A stretch of DNA of 64,000 bases from Rhynchopus sp. YZ270_cl-10. Lineage: Eukaryota; Euglenozoa; Diplonemea; Diplonemida; Diplonemidae. Below, in pieces: positions 35,579-46,115 of this stretch (position 1 is the first letter of the stretch; each line of letters opens with the position of its first letter). The stretch lies in assembly GCA_964035575.1 (NCBI GenBank), contig OZ037833.1:1736001-1800000 (forward strand), written 5' to 3'. The notes beneath the pieces were generated by a model. It did not search any database. It was not told where the DNA came from and worked only from the letters and a program-made list of their open reading frames with translations. Both the position numbers and the translations under genes were made by a program.

Positions 35579-38058
35579 TTAGTCAAGGTATTCCCAGGTA
35601 CGATCGTCGAAGAGGACAGGGACGCTTGCGCCTCCGAGCAACGCAAGGAAGAATAGTGTAAGAAGGAGGGTGGACCCCCAGCGTGTGAAGTGCGGGAGCC
35701 CACAGATGTTGAGGTTTTGCCGAGGCATAGGAGAGAAGCCGAGGAAGAACATCCAAAGCAGAATCCACGTAGGGAAGACAATGTTGTGTATCAACACGAT
35801 GAGCCAGTACGTTTGGCTGAAGAAGCCTGGTTTGCCATCATTTTCACGCTCATTTGTTTTGTACTCAGCGATGGCCCAAATGTACATCTGAAAAAAAAAG
35901 AAGATAATTTTTTTAAAGTTGAGGTATCATACCATCGGCACATTGTGCAAAAAGACCCGCAGCAAACAGTAGAAGAAGGAAAATCTGTACACCAAATTTG
36001 CGTGGGTCGGGCGCACCTCGAGGCTGGACATCTCCTTTGGCACCCGCTTGAGAAGCATCAGCGCCTGCGCCGGGATGATTGGGATGAGCTGGAGACGGAC
36101 CGGCCAGAGCAGAGGCATAGCCTTGCCACCTTCGCTGAAGGGCTTGTCCTTGTAGTGTGTATCCCTACAGCACCAGTAGGTGCACAAATCCCCAATAATC
36201 ACTACACTCACCGCATAGCACCCTGTAAAGAAAAGGTCAAATAAATTGGTGTGACTGAAAATGCCAAAAAATGCCAAAAAAAAAATAAAACACATACCTA
36301 ACGGCCACAGTGAGTTCACAAAGCAATAAATCACAGTCATAATGTTGACTACGTGCGACGCGAGCAGTGCGATGAAGGCGATTATCTGCAATATTTTTTA
36401 TTTTTACAATCATCTCCATTTCTTTAACATACCACTATGCAAACTTCGGTCATGTTAGGGTAGTGTTTGTACTCGACGAGAGAGGTGAGCTGGTCGTACG
36501 GGGTGCCCATATGGGAGGACGGGCAGACCTGGCGGACTGCCGTCTGCGGGAGGGGGTAGTCCTTCTCGAGGCGTGCAAGCACGATGGAGAGGTAGTCCTC
36601 TGTTGTGATGCTGCGGAGGCGGCCAGAGTCACCCAGCTCTATGGCGATGGTGTCTGTGATGCCGGCAATCTTCTTGCGGAACATCGTGCACACTGCAGGC
36701 TCATGCGCGGGAACACGCGTCAAGGGGTCTGCACCAGACGTCCGAGAGAAGACTGCAAGCCGTTCCTTCAAACGTCGGTTGTCCTCTTCCGCATTGCGCA
36801 CAGCCTCCTCCAAGGTGCTCAGCTTGCGTCCCTGAGCATCCGATGCAACCTGTGCAACAGGGCTTAGGTTCTGTGGCGAAGACTTCCCGCCGTTCCCAAC
36901 CACCGCCGTAGCATCGCCTTCGTACTGCTGGCGTAGTTCTGTGACGTTCCGTGCAGGCCCCCCCTCCTTCTCCAAAATCGCCTGCCGCTCGCTTAACTCC
37001 TGATCGAATAGCGCTTGGGCGCCCCGTTGAATCTCCTCCTCCGCCTGCGCTTCTTGTTCGGACAGCGCTTTGAACTGCTTTGCCTCCTTATCCAAAGGGT
37101 TCTCATGCACGCGATACGCGCCGTTCTCCTCTGGGTTGCGCGGGATGAATGTGTTCGGGAATTCAAGGGTGTTGTCCCACGGCCCTTTGATGGGGCCACC
37201 GCCGGCTGCCTGGCTCTTGGCGTAGCTGTCCTGGAGGAAGGCGTCCATGCTTTTCGCAGCTTCGTAGAGACCGACCAAGGAGCCGGGACCTTTGCTGTGC
37301 GTGATCATGTTGATGAGGAATTTTGGGATGGAGCCCACAGGGTCTGCGCAGGTGACGTATGTCAGTATAGACCCTGTGCGGTCGGCTGAGGGGCGGACGT
37401 AGTAACAGGTGATGAAGGAGTGGCCACGTACGATGTGCTTTTGGTGCGGCATCTTCTTGTGCGGTCGGGATTGGTTGCAGATGAGGTATTCGTTCTTTCC
37501 CATTTCTATCCAGCCGCGCTGGTTGCAGAAGTCTCTGTTGCTGATGTAGGGCAGAATCGCCTCGTAGTAGCCAATGTCGTTGTTGCGTGTGAAGCGGGTG
37601 ATGTTGTAGCCCTTCTTCATGTTTTTGTCCCAGGTGGAGCGGTAGCACTCTTCGTGCAGGACCTGGAAGATCTTTTCGGGTGAAATCGGGAACTCACCTT
37701 CGAACTTGAGTTCGTCGACCTGCGCCTTTGGGTTGATTGGGTGGCGCTGCCAGACCGCCACCTTGTATTCTTTGTGCTCCTTTGGGTGCGAGGGCTGGCC
37801 CCAGTCCCTCCCGTCACGCTCGTTGATCATATCCAACACCTCGCGGAACTTTGTCTTGCCAAGAAGAGGGTACCATTCGCCTTCATCAGCAGACTCCCAC
37901 TCAAACACAGGCGGGTCGCAGCCAGAATACGACCATCGGTACTTCCGCACCCCAAGCCCAATGTCCATTTCCACCTCCTCTGACTGCGCCACACCTATGC
38001 GGATAGGTGTCTTCGGTGGAGGGCACGGCATCGCCGGATACGTATCCTCATCTGCCAT
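35579..38058 (-). CDS. START-domain protein with C-terminal multi-pass membrane region
   Basis: Four exons give 770 residues; introns are 36386-36432, 36223-36297 (GTATGT) and 35888-35932 (GTATGA), all phase-consistent. Residues about 110-320 are a START lipid-binding domain (YRSTWDKNMKKGYNITRFTR; PYISNRDFCNQRGWI; GHSFITCYYVRPSADRTGS; GSIPKFLINMITHS). A charged coiled-coil linker follows (about 360-460). The last 230 residues have five or six hydrophobic helices (IIAFIALLASHVVNIMTVIY; YAVSVVIIGDLCTYWC; LIVLIHNIVFPTWILLWMFF; LLLTLFFLALLGGA). Known START proteins move sterols or phospholipids between membranes; tethering to a membrane by its own C-terminus would suit contact-site transfer (inference). 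The membrane part slightly recalls XK-type scramblases, which I cannot confirm. Start Met 38058 was chosen over one 12 codons upstream because it opens MADEDTYP after an A-run. Confidence 0.83.
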
Positions 38059-38292
38059 CTTTTTTTTGCAGTGCGTTGTGGTGTACTGTAGCAAAGGGAT
38101 TTCGTAAAATACTCTATAATATACTCTGGGGGAAAAAATGGGGCATTTTTTTTTTCATTTCACGTACATCTATCGGGATTGGGGGAGTGGGGTGGGGGGG
38201 GGAAGAGGATCTAATAAAATCGTATGTCATCCGCTAAAACCCCTGAAGGGATTTCTCCCCATTCTAATTCTATCCAATTTTTTTTCTTTGCT

Positions 38293-39579
38293 TCACCCAG
38301 AAAAGGGGGTGGTGTTTGTGAAAGGTGTTCGGGATGGGACGAACCCGGTCATGGCTGGGGTGCTGACGGGGCCGGGGGGTCTGGGTCTGGGTGGTGTGTT
38401 GTGGTGGTGGTTTGGGTTGTATGGGTACTGTGCTACACGGGGCTGGTGGTGGGTTTCATCGATGAGCACTGTGATGTCTCCCGTGACGCGGGTGTCGGCG
38501 TGGATAGTGTTGTAGGAGTCAACGATCTCACATGGTGCGTCCTCGACTACGAGGCAGTGTTGCTGTACGCTTTGCAGGAATTCCACCGGGTCGACCATCC
38601 CACGCTCCAGCAACGCCTTCTGATACGTGAAGAACGAGTCCATCCACTCAAATGCCTGCAGCTGCCGCCGCAGCTCAACGTCGTCGCTCTGCAACAGATT
38701 CAGCTTCGCCTGCGTCCGGTTGTCCAGCATCTGCACCGCCTTCTGCACCATGCTATAAATCTTATCCTGAACATGCTTATGATTCGCCGTCACATCGTTC
38801 ATCGTCTCATCTATAGCAGAAAGCTGCGTGGCGATGGTCTGCTTGCGTTCCTCAACCTTCCGCCGCTGAGCTTCGAGCTGCTCCATGGTTTTGCCAAACA
38901 TATCTTGGTAGCAGTGGATACGCCAGTTGGCAACCTTTGCGCCGACACCGGGGGCCATTCCGCGGCGGTCCTCTTCGGGGTCGTAGACGCAGTTCACGAT
39001 GAAGTCTGGCCAGACACGGCTTTCTTTGTTGACTATGTACTCATGGTAGAAGCCGTGCGGGTCGTTGTCGTCTTCGTTGTGCACTTTGATGCTTTGGTAG
39101 CCGTCTGGGACGCTGTGCTTGCCGATCTGACCACGCTCCATGGGGAAGGACTGTCCGGTGCAGAGACGGATGTGGAGGAACTCTAGCTGCATGGCGCCGC
39201 CTGGACGGTTGCGTTGGGAGTACTCATCGCCGTGTTCATCGGGGTGCAGGCGGATGGCCCCGCATGTGAACAGCGCACCCTGCGAAGGGTCGGCAATGCG
39301 GAAGCGCCCACCATGCGCAGCAATCTGCTGCACACTGTTGTCCTCCGGCAGTGCCGGTGTGTACACCCATGAGTCCAGTACAACGCCCCCGACGTTGTCC
39401 TTCTCAAACTGCACCGACGCCTCTGCGCTGTGCAGTGCATGTACAGAAAGCACCTTCGCTGTCGCAGACCGCAACGCAAGTTTCAATGAATACTCCATCA
39501 ACCGATAGTCCGGGTCATGCGGAAGAAGCGGCCGCAAATTTCTCAGATACGGCGGAGGAACCCAATCTGCGTGCGCCAT
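38293..39579 (-). CDS. Conserved-looking protein with coiled coil, function unknown
   Basis: A single frame of 428 residues. Residues 1-215 look like one globular, mostly beta domain (SVQFEKDNVGGVVLDSWVYT; PSQGALFTCGAIRLHPDE; SFPMERGQIGKHSVPDGYQS; DDNDPHGFYHEYIVN). Residues about 230-345 are a coiled coil (EQLEAQRRKVEERKQTIATQ) ending in a segment that recalls the B-box C-terminal helical region of tripartite-motif proteins. The last 60 residues are Pro/His/Thr-rich and disordered (NPNHHHNTPPRPRPPG). I do not recognise the N-terminal domain. Confidence 0.68.
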   Translation of the reverse strand: MAHADWVPPPYLRNLRPLLPHDPDYRLMEYSLKLALRSATAKVLSVHALHSAEASVQFEKDNVGGVVLDSWVYTPALPEDNSVQQIAAHGGRFRIADPSQGALFTCGAIRLHPDEHGDEYSQRNRPGGAMQLEFLHIRLCTGQSFPMERGQIGKHSVPDGYQSIKVHNEDDNDPHGFYHEYIVNKESRVWPDFIVNCVYDPEEDRRGMAPGVGAKVANWRIHCYQDMFGKTMEQLEAQRRKVEERKQTIATQLSAIDETMNDVTANHKHVQDKIYSMVQKAVQMLDNRTQAKLNLLQSDDVELRRQLQAFEWMDSFFTYQKALLERGMVDPVEFLQSVQQHCLVVEDAPCEIVDSYNTIHADTRVTGDITVLIDETHHQPRVAQYPYNPNHHHNTPPRPRPPGPVSTPAMTGFVPSRTPFTNTTPFSG

Positions 39580-39770
39580 TTTTTTCTCTCTCTTACAATT
39601 CTTGATTGGGGTTGGAGGGGTAGGGGTAGGGGGTAGGAAATAAAATGGAGGTTAGAAACTGCGGGAGAGAAAACGCTATTTTTATGTACTACTTTAAGGT
39701 TAAAGACAAAGTCTGCAAAGTAATTGGCAGGCTTTTTGAAAGAGAAAAAAGGTGTAAATAGAGTGCGCTT

Positions 39771-42700
39771 TCAAAACGCAGGGTACTTCGAATCAACGGA
39801 GGCGGCAGGGGAGGCCGTGTGGAGGCTGTCGCCGAGGATGCTGCCTTCGTATGCGTTGCCGTGGCCGTGCATGCGCATGATGCGTTCTTTGTTTTCTTCG
39901 TGTTCGACGAGCTTTTTCAGGTATGCTGCAATGTTACCGAATTTGTGCACATACGCCACATCAAGCGCCGTGTAGCCTTTGGTTTTGGCGTACAATAGCC
40001 CCCGGTAGCGGTGCGTGCTCTGCACCCTCTGCACAACGAACTCTACCATAGCAAGCTTCCCCGAGAGCACGCAGGAGTGCAGCAACGTCGGGCTCCCCTG
40101 CGACGATGCGGTGCACATTGAGAGCAGGCTTTCCTCGAAGCGCAGCGTGTCCTCCTGTGTCTCGGCAGGCACAGCCTTGAGGCAGACAGAGAGGATCGTG
40201 TAGTGGCCGTGCTGTGCTGCTATGTTGAGTGGCGACCTGCCGTACTGGTCGATGCAGTGTCGCAGGTTGAGAAGCTCGGGGTCCACCCGTTTGAGCTTCT
40301 GGAATATGTCAGAGGAGCCGCGCTTCGCAGCAGCAAACAGTTCGTCTTTATCTTCGTAGAGCTGCTGTCGGATGCGTGCCATTTGTGCAGAGTGCTGCTG
40401 CAGCTGTACATCCATGCGGCGGCGCTGCAGCTTCGCCTTAGACTTCTTCTCACGCTCGTTGTGCAGCTTCGACATCCCATGCGCACGCTTTGACAGGACG
40501 TCGGCATGCTGCTTCACAGAGGTCGCTTTGTGCATCGCTGTGAAGCGTGCCTCAAAAGACCGCCCTTCCTTCCCAATGAGCTTCGAAAGGATGTCAATCT
40601 TCTGCTCCATCTTGATCATCTCAGACTCATACTCAAGGATCCTGCGCTGCGCACGGTGCAACTCATCCATGATGCCGTCAGGGATCTCCGTGTGGAGGTG
40701 GCAGCCGCAGCTGCCGCAGTACTTCACGTGGCGGACGAGGTTCTTCTTTTTGGTGCGCACCTCGACGAAGTTGTCCATGCCGCACTCTGGAGAGGGACAC
40801 TTGAGAATGGCGTCTCTGTTGTACTGTCTGTTGCGCGAGCTTGCAGAGGTCATGTACGACTTGCGCGATGCCATGGAATGCTCCCGGCTGAAGCCGATCT
40901 GGCTCTGCGAGTGGCTCTGTGTCTGGCTCTGCAGCTCGCTGTTCCCTGCCTCACTACAGGACTGCTGTGTGTGTGTTGCGACCTGGCTGTACACATCCTG
41001 GATGTCTGCAGGCGAGCTTGTGTGCTGCTGCAGCTGTGCAGACGTGACCCCCACCCCATGCAAGCTCGTCGTGCTCTGCGTCTGCTGGATATCAAGCGGC
41101 GACAACGGCTCCATCAACTCATCGTCCTCCTCGTCCTCCTCATCCACATCACCCTCGATCTCCTCTTTGAACTCCTCCAACTCAAACACATCAACCATTG
41201 TCAGATCTGTTACTTGGCAAGCATCTTGCACGTTGCTGGAAGCAGTTGCTCGGCTGATCATCCGTTTTACCTGATTTTCTCCTAATATGTTACTGTAGAG
41301 CGGGCTGTTGTAGTCGAGTGTGTTTGGTGGGCGGACCATGTAGCGGACCACGGTTTTCTTAGGTGTGTTGTAGTGGACGGGGCGCTGCCCGGGGAAGTAA
41401 TACTCGTAGGGTGCCACGAGCCATTTGTTGCCCTCGGCGCTGACGTTGAGCTGGTCGACGACCTCTGCAGGGACACTGAGCTCGTCGCAGTCTGTGCATT
41501 GCTCCTCCACGACCACCTCCACTAGGGCACGCGCCGGCTCACGCGCGACCACCTCCACGCGCGCCAGCACCACCAACACCGCAGCCACAGGCACCATTGC
41601 CATGCCGCACACCTCCCCGACCCCCATCAAATCATCATCGTTCAACGCCTCCAGCAACTCATCCGACACTGCCCGCAGATGCACCTTCAGCGGAAACACC
41701 TGCACCACGACCTGCATCAACAACCCCCCATCCCCATGCACCGTCACGTTGTACGGTGCCGACGACTTAGGGATATGAACTTCTGCCTGCAACGGGCCAA
41801 ACTCAAGCTCCCCATCGCAGACACTGAACTCTATGTGGTGGGGGTACGACGAGGCAGGGAGGCTGCTGCTTGGGATCGGTGTCTCCCAGGTGTAGCGCGA
41901 CTCGTTCACGTCGGTTGCGGGCAGTGGGGCGGACTCGCCTTGGACCATGAGCATGGGGAGGGCGAGACGCGACTGTGCTGTTGCGGTGGCGGCGGAGATG
42001 CTCACGATACGTGTCACGTAGCAGCGCTCCTCCTCTGCCTCCACCTCCTCCTGGACAGCTGCCGGATCAGCATTTATTCGATCTGCCGCACACTGCGCGC
42101 TGTCCGCACTGTGCGGTGGATCCGTTGCTGCGGACCCCTCCGCATAAGGGTTTGGCGGTGCTGCCACAGGGTACCCCTGCAAAGAGCCCTGCGGCGACAC
42201 CGGGTACGCATCTATCGACGCCAGCGGCGGCAGCTGAGAGCCCTGTCCTTGCGCTGGTGTGTGCCCCTGTGAAGGGTGCCCATAAGGGTTCGGTGGTGCC
42301 GGGGCTGGGTGGCCATCCACAGGGAGCCCAATGTCGTCTGCCCCTGCATACGGATTCGGCAGTGGGGTAGGGTGGCCGTCGACCTGCTGCTGCGGTGGTG
42401 TAGGGTAGCCGTACGGGTTCTGTGGTGTGGGTGTAGAGTAGTCCTGCTGTACGTGTGGTGACACGGGGTAGCCGTCCACAGATGCCGGGGGTGGATAGCC
42501 GTCAACTTGCTGCTGCGGTGGTGCAGGGTATCCATACGGGCTCTGCGGTGTGGGTGTAGAGTAGTCCTGTTGTGCGTGTGGTGACACGGGGTAGCCGTCC
42601 ACACCAGTCGGTGGTGGGGGTGGGTAGCCATCCACAGCTGCCGGCGGAGGCGGGTAGCCGTCGAGTTGCTGCACGGGGTGCCCTCCCTGTGCATACGGGT

Positions 42701-43559
42701 TCTGTGGTGTAGGTGTAGAGAAGTCCTGCTGTGCGTGTGGTGACACGGGGTAGCCGTCCACACCCGTCGGTGGTGGTGGGTAGCCGTTCACAGATGCCGG
42801 GGGTGGCGGGTAGCCGTCGACCTGCTGCTGCTGCGGTGCAGGGTATCCATACGGGTTCTGTGGTGTGGGTGTAGAGTAGTCCTGCTGTGCGTGTGGTGAC
42901 ACGGGGTAGCCGTCCACACCCGTCGGTGGTGGGGGTGGGTAGCCGTCTACTTGCTGCTGCTGCTGCTGTGCGTACGGGTTACCCTGCACATACGGCACTG
43001 GGTAGCCATCCACACCAACCTGCTCCGGTTGCCCTCCCTGCTCCTTCTGGTCACCCCCTTGCTCCTCCTTTTCTACGGTGATTTCTGCCTTTTCCTGCTT
43101 CTTTTCGGGCGGGGTATCTGTGACTGTGAAGACCCAGGAGCAGAGGAGGTAACCAAATCCTTTGTTGCGTCTGTCGAGTGCGCGGTCCTCTTCCTCGTGT
43201 CCCTTGCGTGGGGCGAGCGTGAGCTTGCGGAGGGTGTCGGAGGAGCCCGTTGACTCTGCTGTGAGAAGCTCCTCATAGCAACCTATGCAGTCGTTCTCGC
43301 CACCCCACTTCGGCACGTGGTATGCTGTGAAGCGCAACGTCTGCGGCACGGTGAGGGGAATCGCCAGGGGCACCTCCGCTACGGCGTCCCACTCAGGGTT
43401 CACCGTACCACTCTCGATAGCGGTCTCAAGCACAGACGTGCCTCCGATGCTCACACTCACCTGCACGTTACTGCTCCTCCCGTCCATAGAAGCACCCAGC
43501 ATGTCATACCCCTTGGCAACATGCACCTTCACCCCCGAAAGAAACACAGATGCCTCCAT
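39771..43559 (-). CDS. C2 domain / VDGYP-repeat / zinc-ribbon-like / ankyrin protein
   Basis: One frame of 1262 residues. Residues 1-140 form a C2-type beta sandwich (SVFLSGVKVHVAKGYDMLGA...VNPEWDAVAEVPL), as in lipid- or calcium-binding C2 domains. Residues about 175-460 are a Pro/Gln/Tyr-rich repeat built from VDGYPPPP and GVDGYPVSPHAQQDYSTPTP units. Residues about 960-1000 hold two CxxC pairs (CPSPECG and CGSCGC), zinc-ribbon-like, then a coiled coil. Residues about 1110-1240 carry ankyrin-type repeats (YGRSPLNIAAQHGHYTILSV; KGYTALDVAYVHKFGNIAAY). A cytoplasmic adaptor at membranes would fit, but this is inference. No intron is needed. Confidence 0.75.
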   Translation of the reverse strand: MEASVFLSGVKVHVAKGYDMLGASMDGRSSNVQVSVSIGGTSVLETAIESGTVNPEWDAVAEVPLAIPLTVPQTLRFTAYHVPKWGGENDCIGCYEELLTAESTGSSDTLRKLTLAPRKGHEEEDRALDRRNKGFGYLLCSWVFTVTDTPPEKKQEKAEITVEKEEQGGDQKEQGGQPEQVGVDGYPVPYVQGNPYAQQQQQQVDGYPPPPPTGVDGYPVSPHAQQDYSTPTPQNPYGYPAPQQQQVDGYPPPPASVNGYPPPPTGVDGYPVSPHAQQDFSTPTPQNPYAQGGHPVQQLDGYPPPPAAVDGYPPPPPTGVDGYPVSPHAQQDYSTPTPQSPYGYPAPPQQQVDGYPPPASVDGYPVSPHVQQDYSTPTPQNPYGYPTPPQQQVDGHPTPLPNPYAGADDIGLPVDGHPAPAPPNPYGHPSQGHTPAQGQGSQLPPLASIDAYPVSPQGSLQGYPVAAPPNPYAEGSAATDPPHSADSAQCAADRINADPAAVQEEVEAEEERCYVTRIVSISAATATAQSRLALPMLMVQGESAPLPATDVNESRYTWETPIPSSSLPASSYPHHIEFSVCDGELEFGPLQAEVHIPKSSAPYNVTVHGDGGLLMQVVVQVFPLKVHLRAVSDELLEALNDDDLMGVGEVCGMAMVPVAAVLVVLARVEVVAREPARALVEVVVEEQCTDCDELSVPAEVVDQLNVSAEGNKWLVAPYEYYFPGQRPVHYNTPKKTVVRYMVRPPNTLDYNSPLYSNILGENQVKRMISRATASSNVQDACQVTDLTMVDVFELEEFKEEIEGDVDEEDEEDDELMEPLSPLDIQQTQSTTSLHGVGVTSAQLQQHTSSPADIQDVYSQVATHTQQSCSEAGNSELQSQTQSHSQSQIGFSREHSMASRKSYMTSASSRNRQYNRDAILKCPSPECGMDNFVEVRTKKKNLVRHVKYCGSCGCHLHTEIPDGIMDELHRAQRRILEYESEMIKMEQKIDILSKLIGKEGRSFEARFTAMHKATSVKQHADVLSKRAHGMSKLHNEREKKSKAKLQRRRMDVQLQQHSAQMARIRQQLYEDKDELFAAAKRGSSDIFQKLKRVDPELLNLRHCIDQYGRSPLNIAAQHGHYTILSVCLKAVPAETQEDTLRFEESLLSMCTASSQGSPTLLHSCVLSGKLAMVEFVVQRVQSTHRYRGLLYAKTKGYTALDVAYVHKFGNIAAYLKKLVEHEENKERIMRMHGHGNAYEGSILGDSLHTASPAASVDSKYPAF
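42180..43020 (-). repeat. Coding minisatellite (VDGYP/TPTPQNPYGYPAPP repeats)
   Basis: Within the C2/ankyrin gene, DNA units encoding a roughly 45-residue higher-order repeat (VDGYPVSPHAQQDYSTPTPQ NPYGYPAP) occur about four times with close nucleotide match, plus shorter VDGYP units on both sides. Such arrays are prone to length change by slippage or unequal exchange. Confidence 0.85.
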
Positions 43560-44129
43560 GTTTCACCTGAGACGCGTTGAATGGTGAATGGGGAGGGATG
43601 AGGGATGAGGGATGAGGAGACAGAGGAAATATAAATTCGCTTTTTTTTTTTGGATACGTTAGTCCACGACCCTTCCGTTTTGCGGAGAGGGGGTAGGGTT
43701 GAATGCGTCGTTGTGCGGTGTCGTTGAGAATCATCCGTTCAAGGGTTACAAAGAGAAAGGCGGAGGGTGGAACCCCTAAGCCCGCAAACCCGTAAAGGAG
43801 ACAGAAGGGTGGAAGTGCCGTGGTGTGGCGGCATACGTCTTACGTCCACACGCAAAGGTTCGTTCGAGGGGTAGCATGTCCCCATCAAATGAACTCAAAA
43901 GAAGATACATGACCGGCTGTACCGGGGTGGTAAAAAATGTACAATGGATGAATCTCGCCGCCTTTCCGCAGAAGTGGTTGTAAAATGAATCATGCTTGAA
44001 AAGGTTCCTCAGGGAACCTATTTAGGTAGACAAAACGGCAAAGCCTTAGTATACTTTCAAGACAAAAGAAAATGAACCTTTTAAAAAAAACAAAATCTTG
44101 TCCATTTCTTTTCTGTTTCCACACGGCAA
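43560..44129. other. Spacer, no gene seen
   Basis: About 570 bp, less homopolymeric than other spacers. Degenerate repeat pieces are visible (CCCCTAAGCCCGCAAACCCG at about 43771; CAAAGCCTTAGTATACTT at about 44040). Confidence 0.5.
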
Positions 44130-45251
44130 TCACAATTTGGACAAGAGAGCGTTGTCTGCCCCGTGTACTGGGCTTGGCCGCTCAATGGTGTACGCGGGTG
44201 TACGCGACAGCTTTGGAACCGGTGCCGGAGCAGGCAGAACCCGGGACCCTTCGTTCTTCTCCATCCACGTCCCCCTTGCCGCGTTATGCGGTGAGTTGAC
44301 TGCCTCTTCGTAGGTGAGGACCGGGAAGGCACAGCTGTCCGTTTTATGGAAGATGGCAGTCCACTCGTCACGTGTCTTCTCCTTGAAACGGGCTTCAAAG
44401 AGTGCCTTCATTTTCGGCCACGTCTTTTTGTTGTTCTGCCTGGGTGCGTCCACTTCGAGGTGGGTGCAGAGGTTTTTGAAGAACTGCGACTCGATTGCGC
44501 CGACAGAAAAGAACTTCCCGTCTTTGCATTCGTACGTTGTGTAGAATGGGGCACCGCCGTCGAGCATGTTGGTCGAGGGTTTTTGTTCACTCATTTGCTT
44601 GACGTTGAGCAGCTTGAAGACCATGGTGGAGACGTAGGCTGCACCGTCGACCATAGCTGCGTCTACAACTTGGCCTTTCCCAGAGGTCTTCCTTTCGTAC
44701 AGTGCCATGAGGATGCCAAAGGCGCACACCATCCCGCCCCCTGCAAAGTCCCCGAGGATGTTGATTGGTGGAATCGGCTTTCCCCCTTCAGGCCGCAGGC
44801 TTGCAAGGATGCCGGACTGTGCAAGATAGTTCAGATCATGCCCAGCCGCGCTTTCGAAGTCAGCATCGCCACCCTGCCCAAACCCGGTCATTCTGGCATA
44901 TACAAGACCAGGGTTGACCTTCAACAGCACCTCAGGGCCCAGACCAAGACGTTCCATGACCCCCGGGCGGAAGGGTTCGATCAGGGCATCGGAGGTCTTG
45001 ACGAGCTGCTTCAGCCGTTCAATGTCGGGTTGGGCTTTGAGGTTGAGAATCACACTCTTCTTCCCACGACCCATCATGTCATCGCGGATCTGCCCTTCAC
45101 GGTCAATACGAATAACCTCCGCACCCCAGTCAGCAAGGATCACTCCAGCAAACGGACCTGGTGCCAACCCTGCAAACTCCAACACTCTAATCCCATGAAG
45201 AGGCTTGGGCATTGTTGGTTTTGTTAGGATTCTGGCTGGAGTAGTAAACAA
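44130..45251 (-). CDS. AMACR: Alpha-methylacyl-CoA racemase with peroxisomal SKL tail
   Basis: A single frame of 373 residues in the CoA-transferase family III fold. It shows RVLEFAGLAPGPFAGVILAD near the N-terminus, the catalytic His in SAAGHDLNYLAQSG, the Asp in ILGDFAGGG and the Glu in SVGAIESQFF, matching the His/Asp/Glu set known for bacterial and human AMACR. It interconverts R- and S-2-methylacyl-CoA so that branched chains can enter beta-oxidation. The last three residues are SKL, a canonical PTS1 signal for peroxisomes or glycosomes. Met14 (MPKPLHG, at 45212) aligns with the family start; the 13 residues before it (MFTTPARILTKPT) lack acidic residues and could be a mitochondrial presequence or simply 5' UTR. 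Confidence 0.93.
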   Translation of the reverse strand: MFTTPARILTKPTMPKPLHGIRVLEFAGLAPGPFAGVILADWGAEVIRIDREGQIRDDMMGRGKKSVILNLKAQPDIERLKQLVKTSDALIEPFRPGVMERLGLGPEVLLKVNPGLVYARMTGFGQGGDADFESAAGHDLNYLAQSGILASLRPEGGKPIPPINILGDFAGGGMVCAFGILMALYERKTSGKGQVVDAAMVDGAAYVSTMVFKLLNVKQMSEQKPSTNMLDGGAPFYTTYECKDGKFFSVGAIESQFFKNLCTHLEVDAPRQNNKKTWPKMKALFEARFKEKTRDEWTAIFHKTDSCAFPVLTYEEAVNSPHNAARGTWMEKNEGSRVLPAPAPVPKLSRTPAYTIERPSPVHGADNALLSKL

Positions 45252-46115
45252 TGGGGTGTGTGGGAAGGTGGGTGGGGTGGGTTATGTGAGTAAAGAGAAA
45301 CTCTTTAAAACGGTGAAAGTGAAGTGAAAACTGTTTGGGGGGGAGAGTCGTTTGTTTTGTGCAATAGATAGAGTATTGCAGATCCAACACAGTAGGATCG
45401 GGGTAGGTAAGTGACCTTGTTTCGTTTGATTGCACAATCCTCCTTGAGGGATGATTTGGCGACCGTACCGAATCCTATTTCTCCAAGCTTCGTAGGAAGA
45501 AGGGAAAAGGGAGGGGGGTAAGATTTCCATCTGGGGTGTTTTTTTCCCGCAATGAAAACTTCCCTGTAAATAAATCATTGTTATTTTTTTTGCAGGGATC
45601 TCTCGGTTGAGTTTATTGGGAAACGTGAGAAAACGTTAAAAAACAACACACGAAGACACGGACACCAATACAAAGAAGTTGACACGACACAGGGAAGCGC
45701 TCCTGCACTGTGGAATGAGGCCACAACAATAAGAATTATTTGTAACATGAACCATAAGACACAAAAGAGCGTAGCCACAAAGTAATTAGGAAATATGTGC
45801 CAGGTCTCTGGAGGTAAGGTTACCGCAGGTTTTGTTGAACCCTCGGAGCTGCAAGTGGACAGGTTTCGGTAGAGAACGCTCTCGACAGCATTGTAAACAA
45901 AAAAAACAAAACGCACATATGAGAAGGACAGCACCCTGGCTGTTGAATGACTAAAGGGAAAGGTTATTGCAGTGCACTTCAGTAAACACAACATTTTTTT
46001 TCACAAGAAAAGCCCGTATTGATAACCGTACAGCGTGTAGACAGGATGAAAAAAGAGGGGCATCCGATCGAGAACTCCTGCTCACATCTTCCACCCAGCG
46101 TACACTCCCTTTGCA
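45252..46115. other. Spacer with one doubtful small membrane-protein frame
   Basis: A minus-strand frame of 137 codons (45581-45994) encodes a possible membrane helix (YFVATLFCVLWFMLQIILIV) and sits between, and in line with, the phosphatase and racemase genes. The opposite strand of the same stretch is also open after a TTTTTTTTGCAG acceptor-like site. With no homology for either I credit neither. Confidence 0.3.

Noticed and set aside
45581-45994. A small membrane-protein gene on the minus strand
   Set aside because: The position fits the array, but the opposite strand is also open with an acceptor-like start, and there is no homology. It is mentioned under the spacer only.
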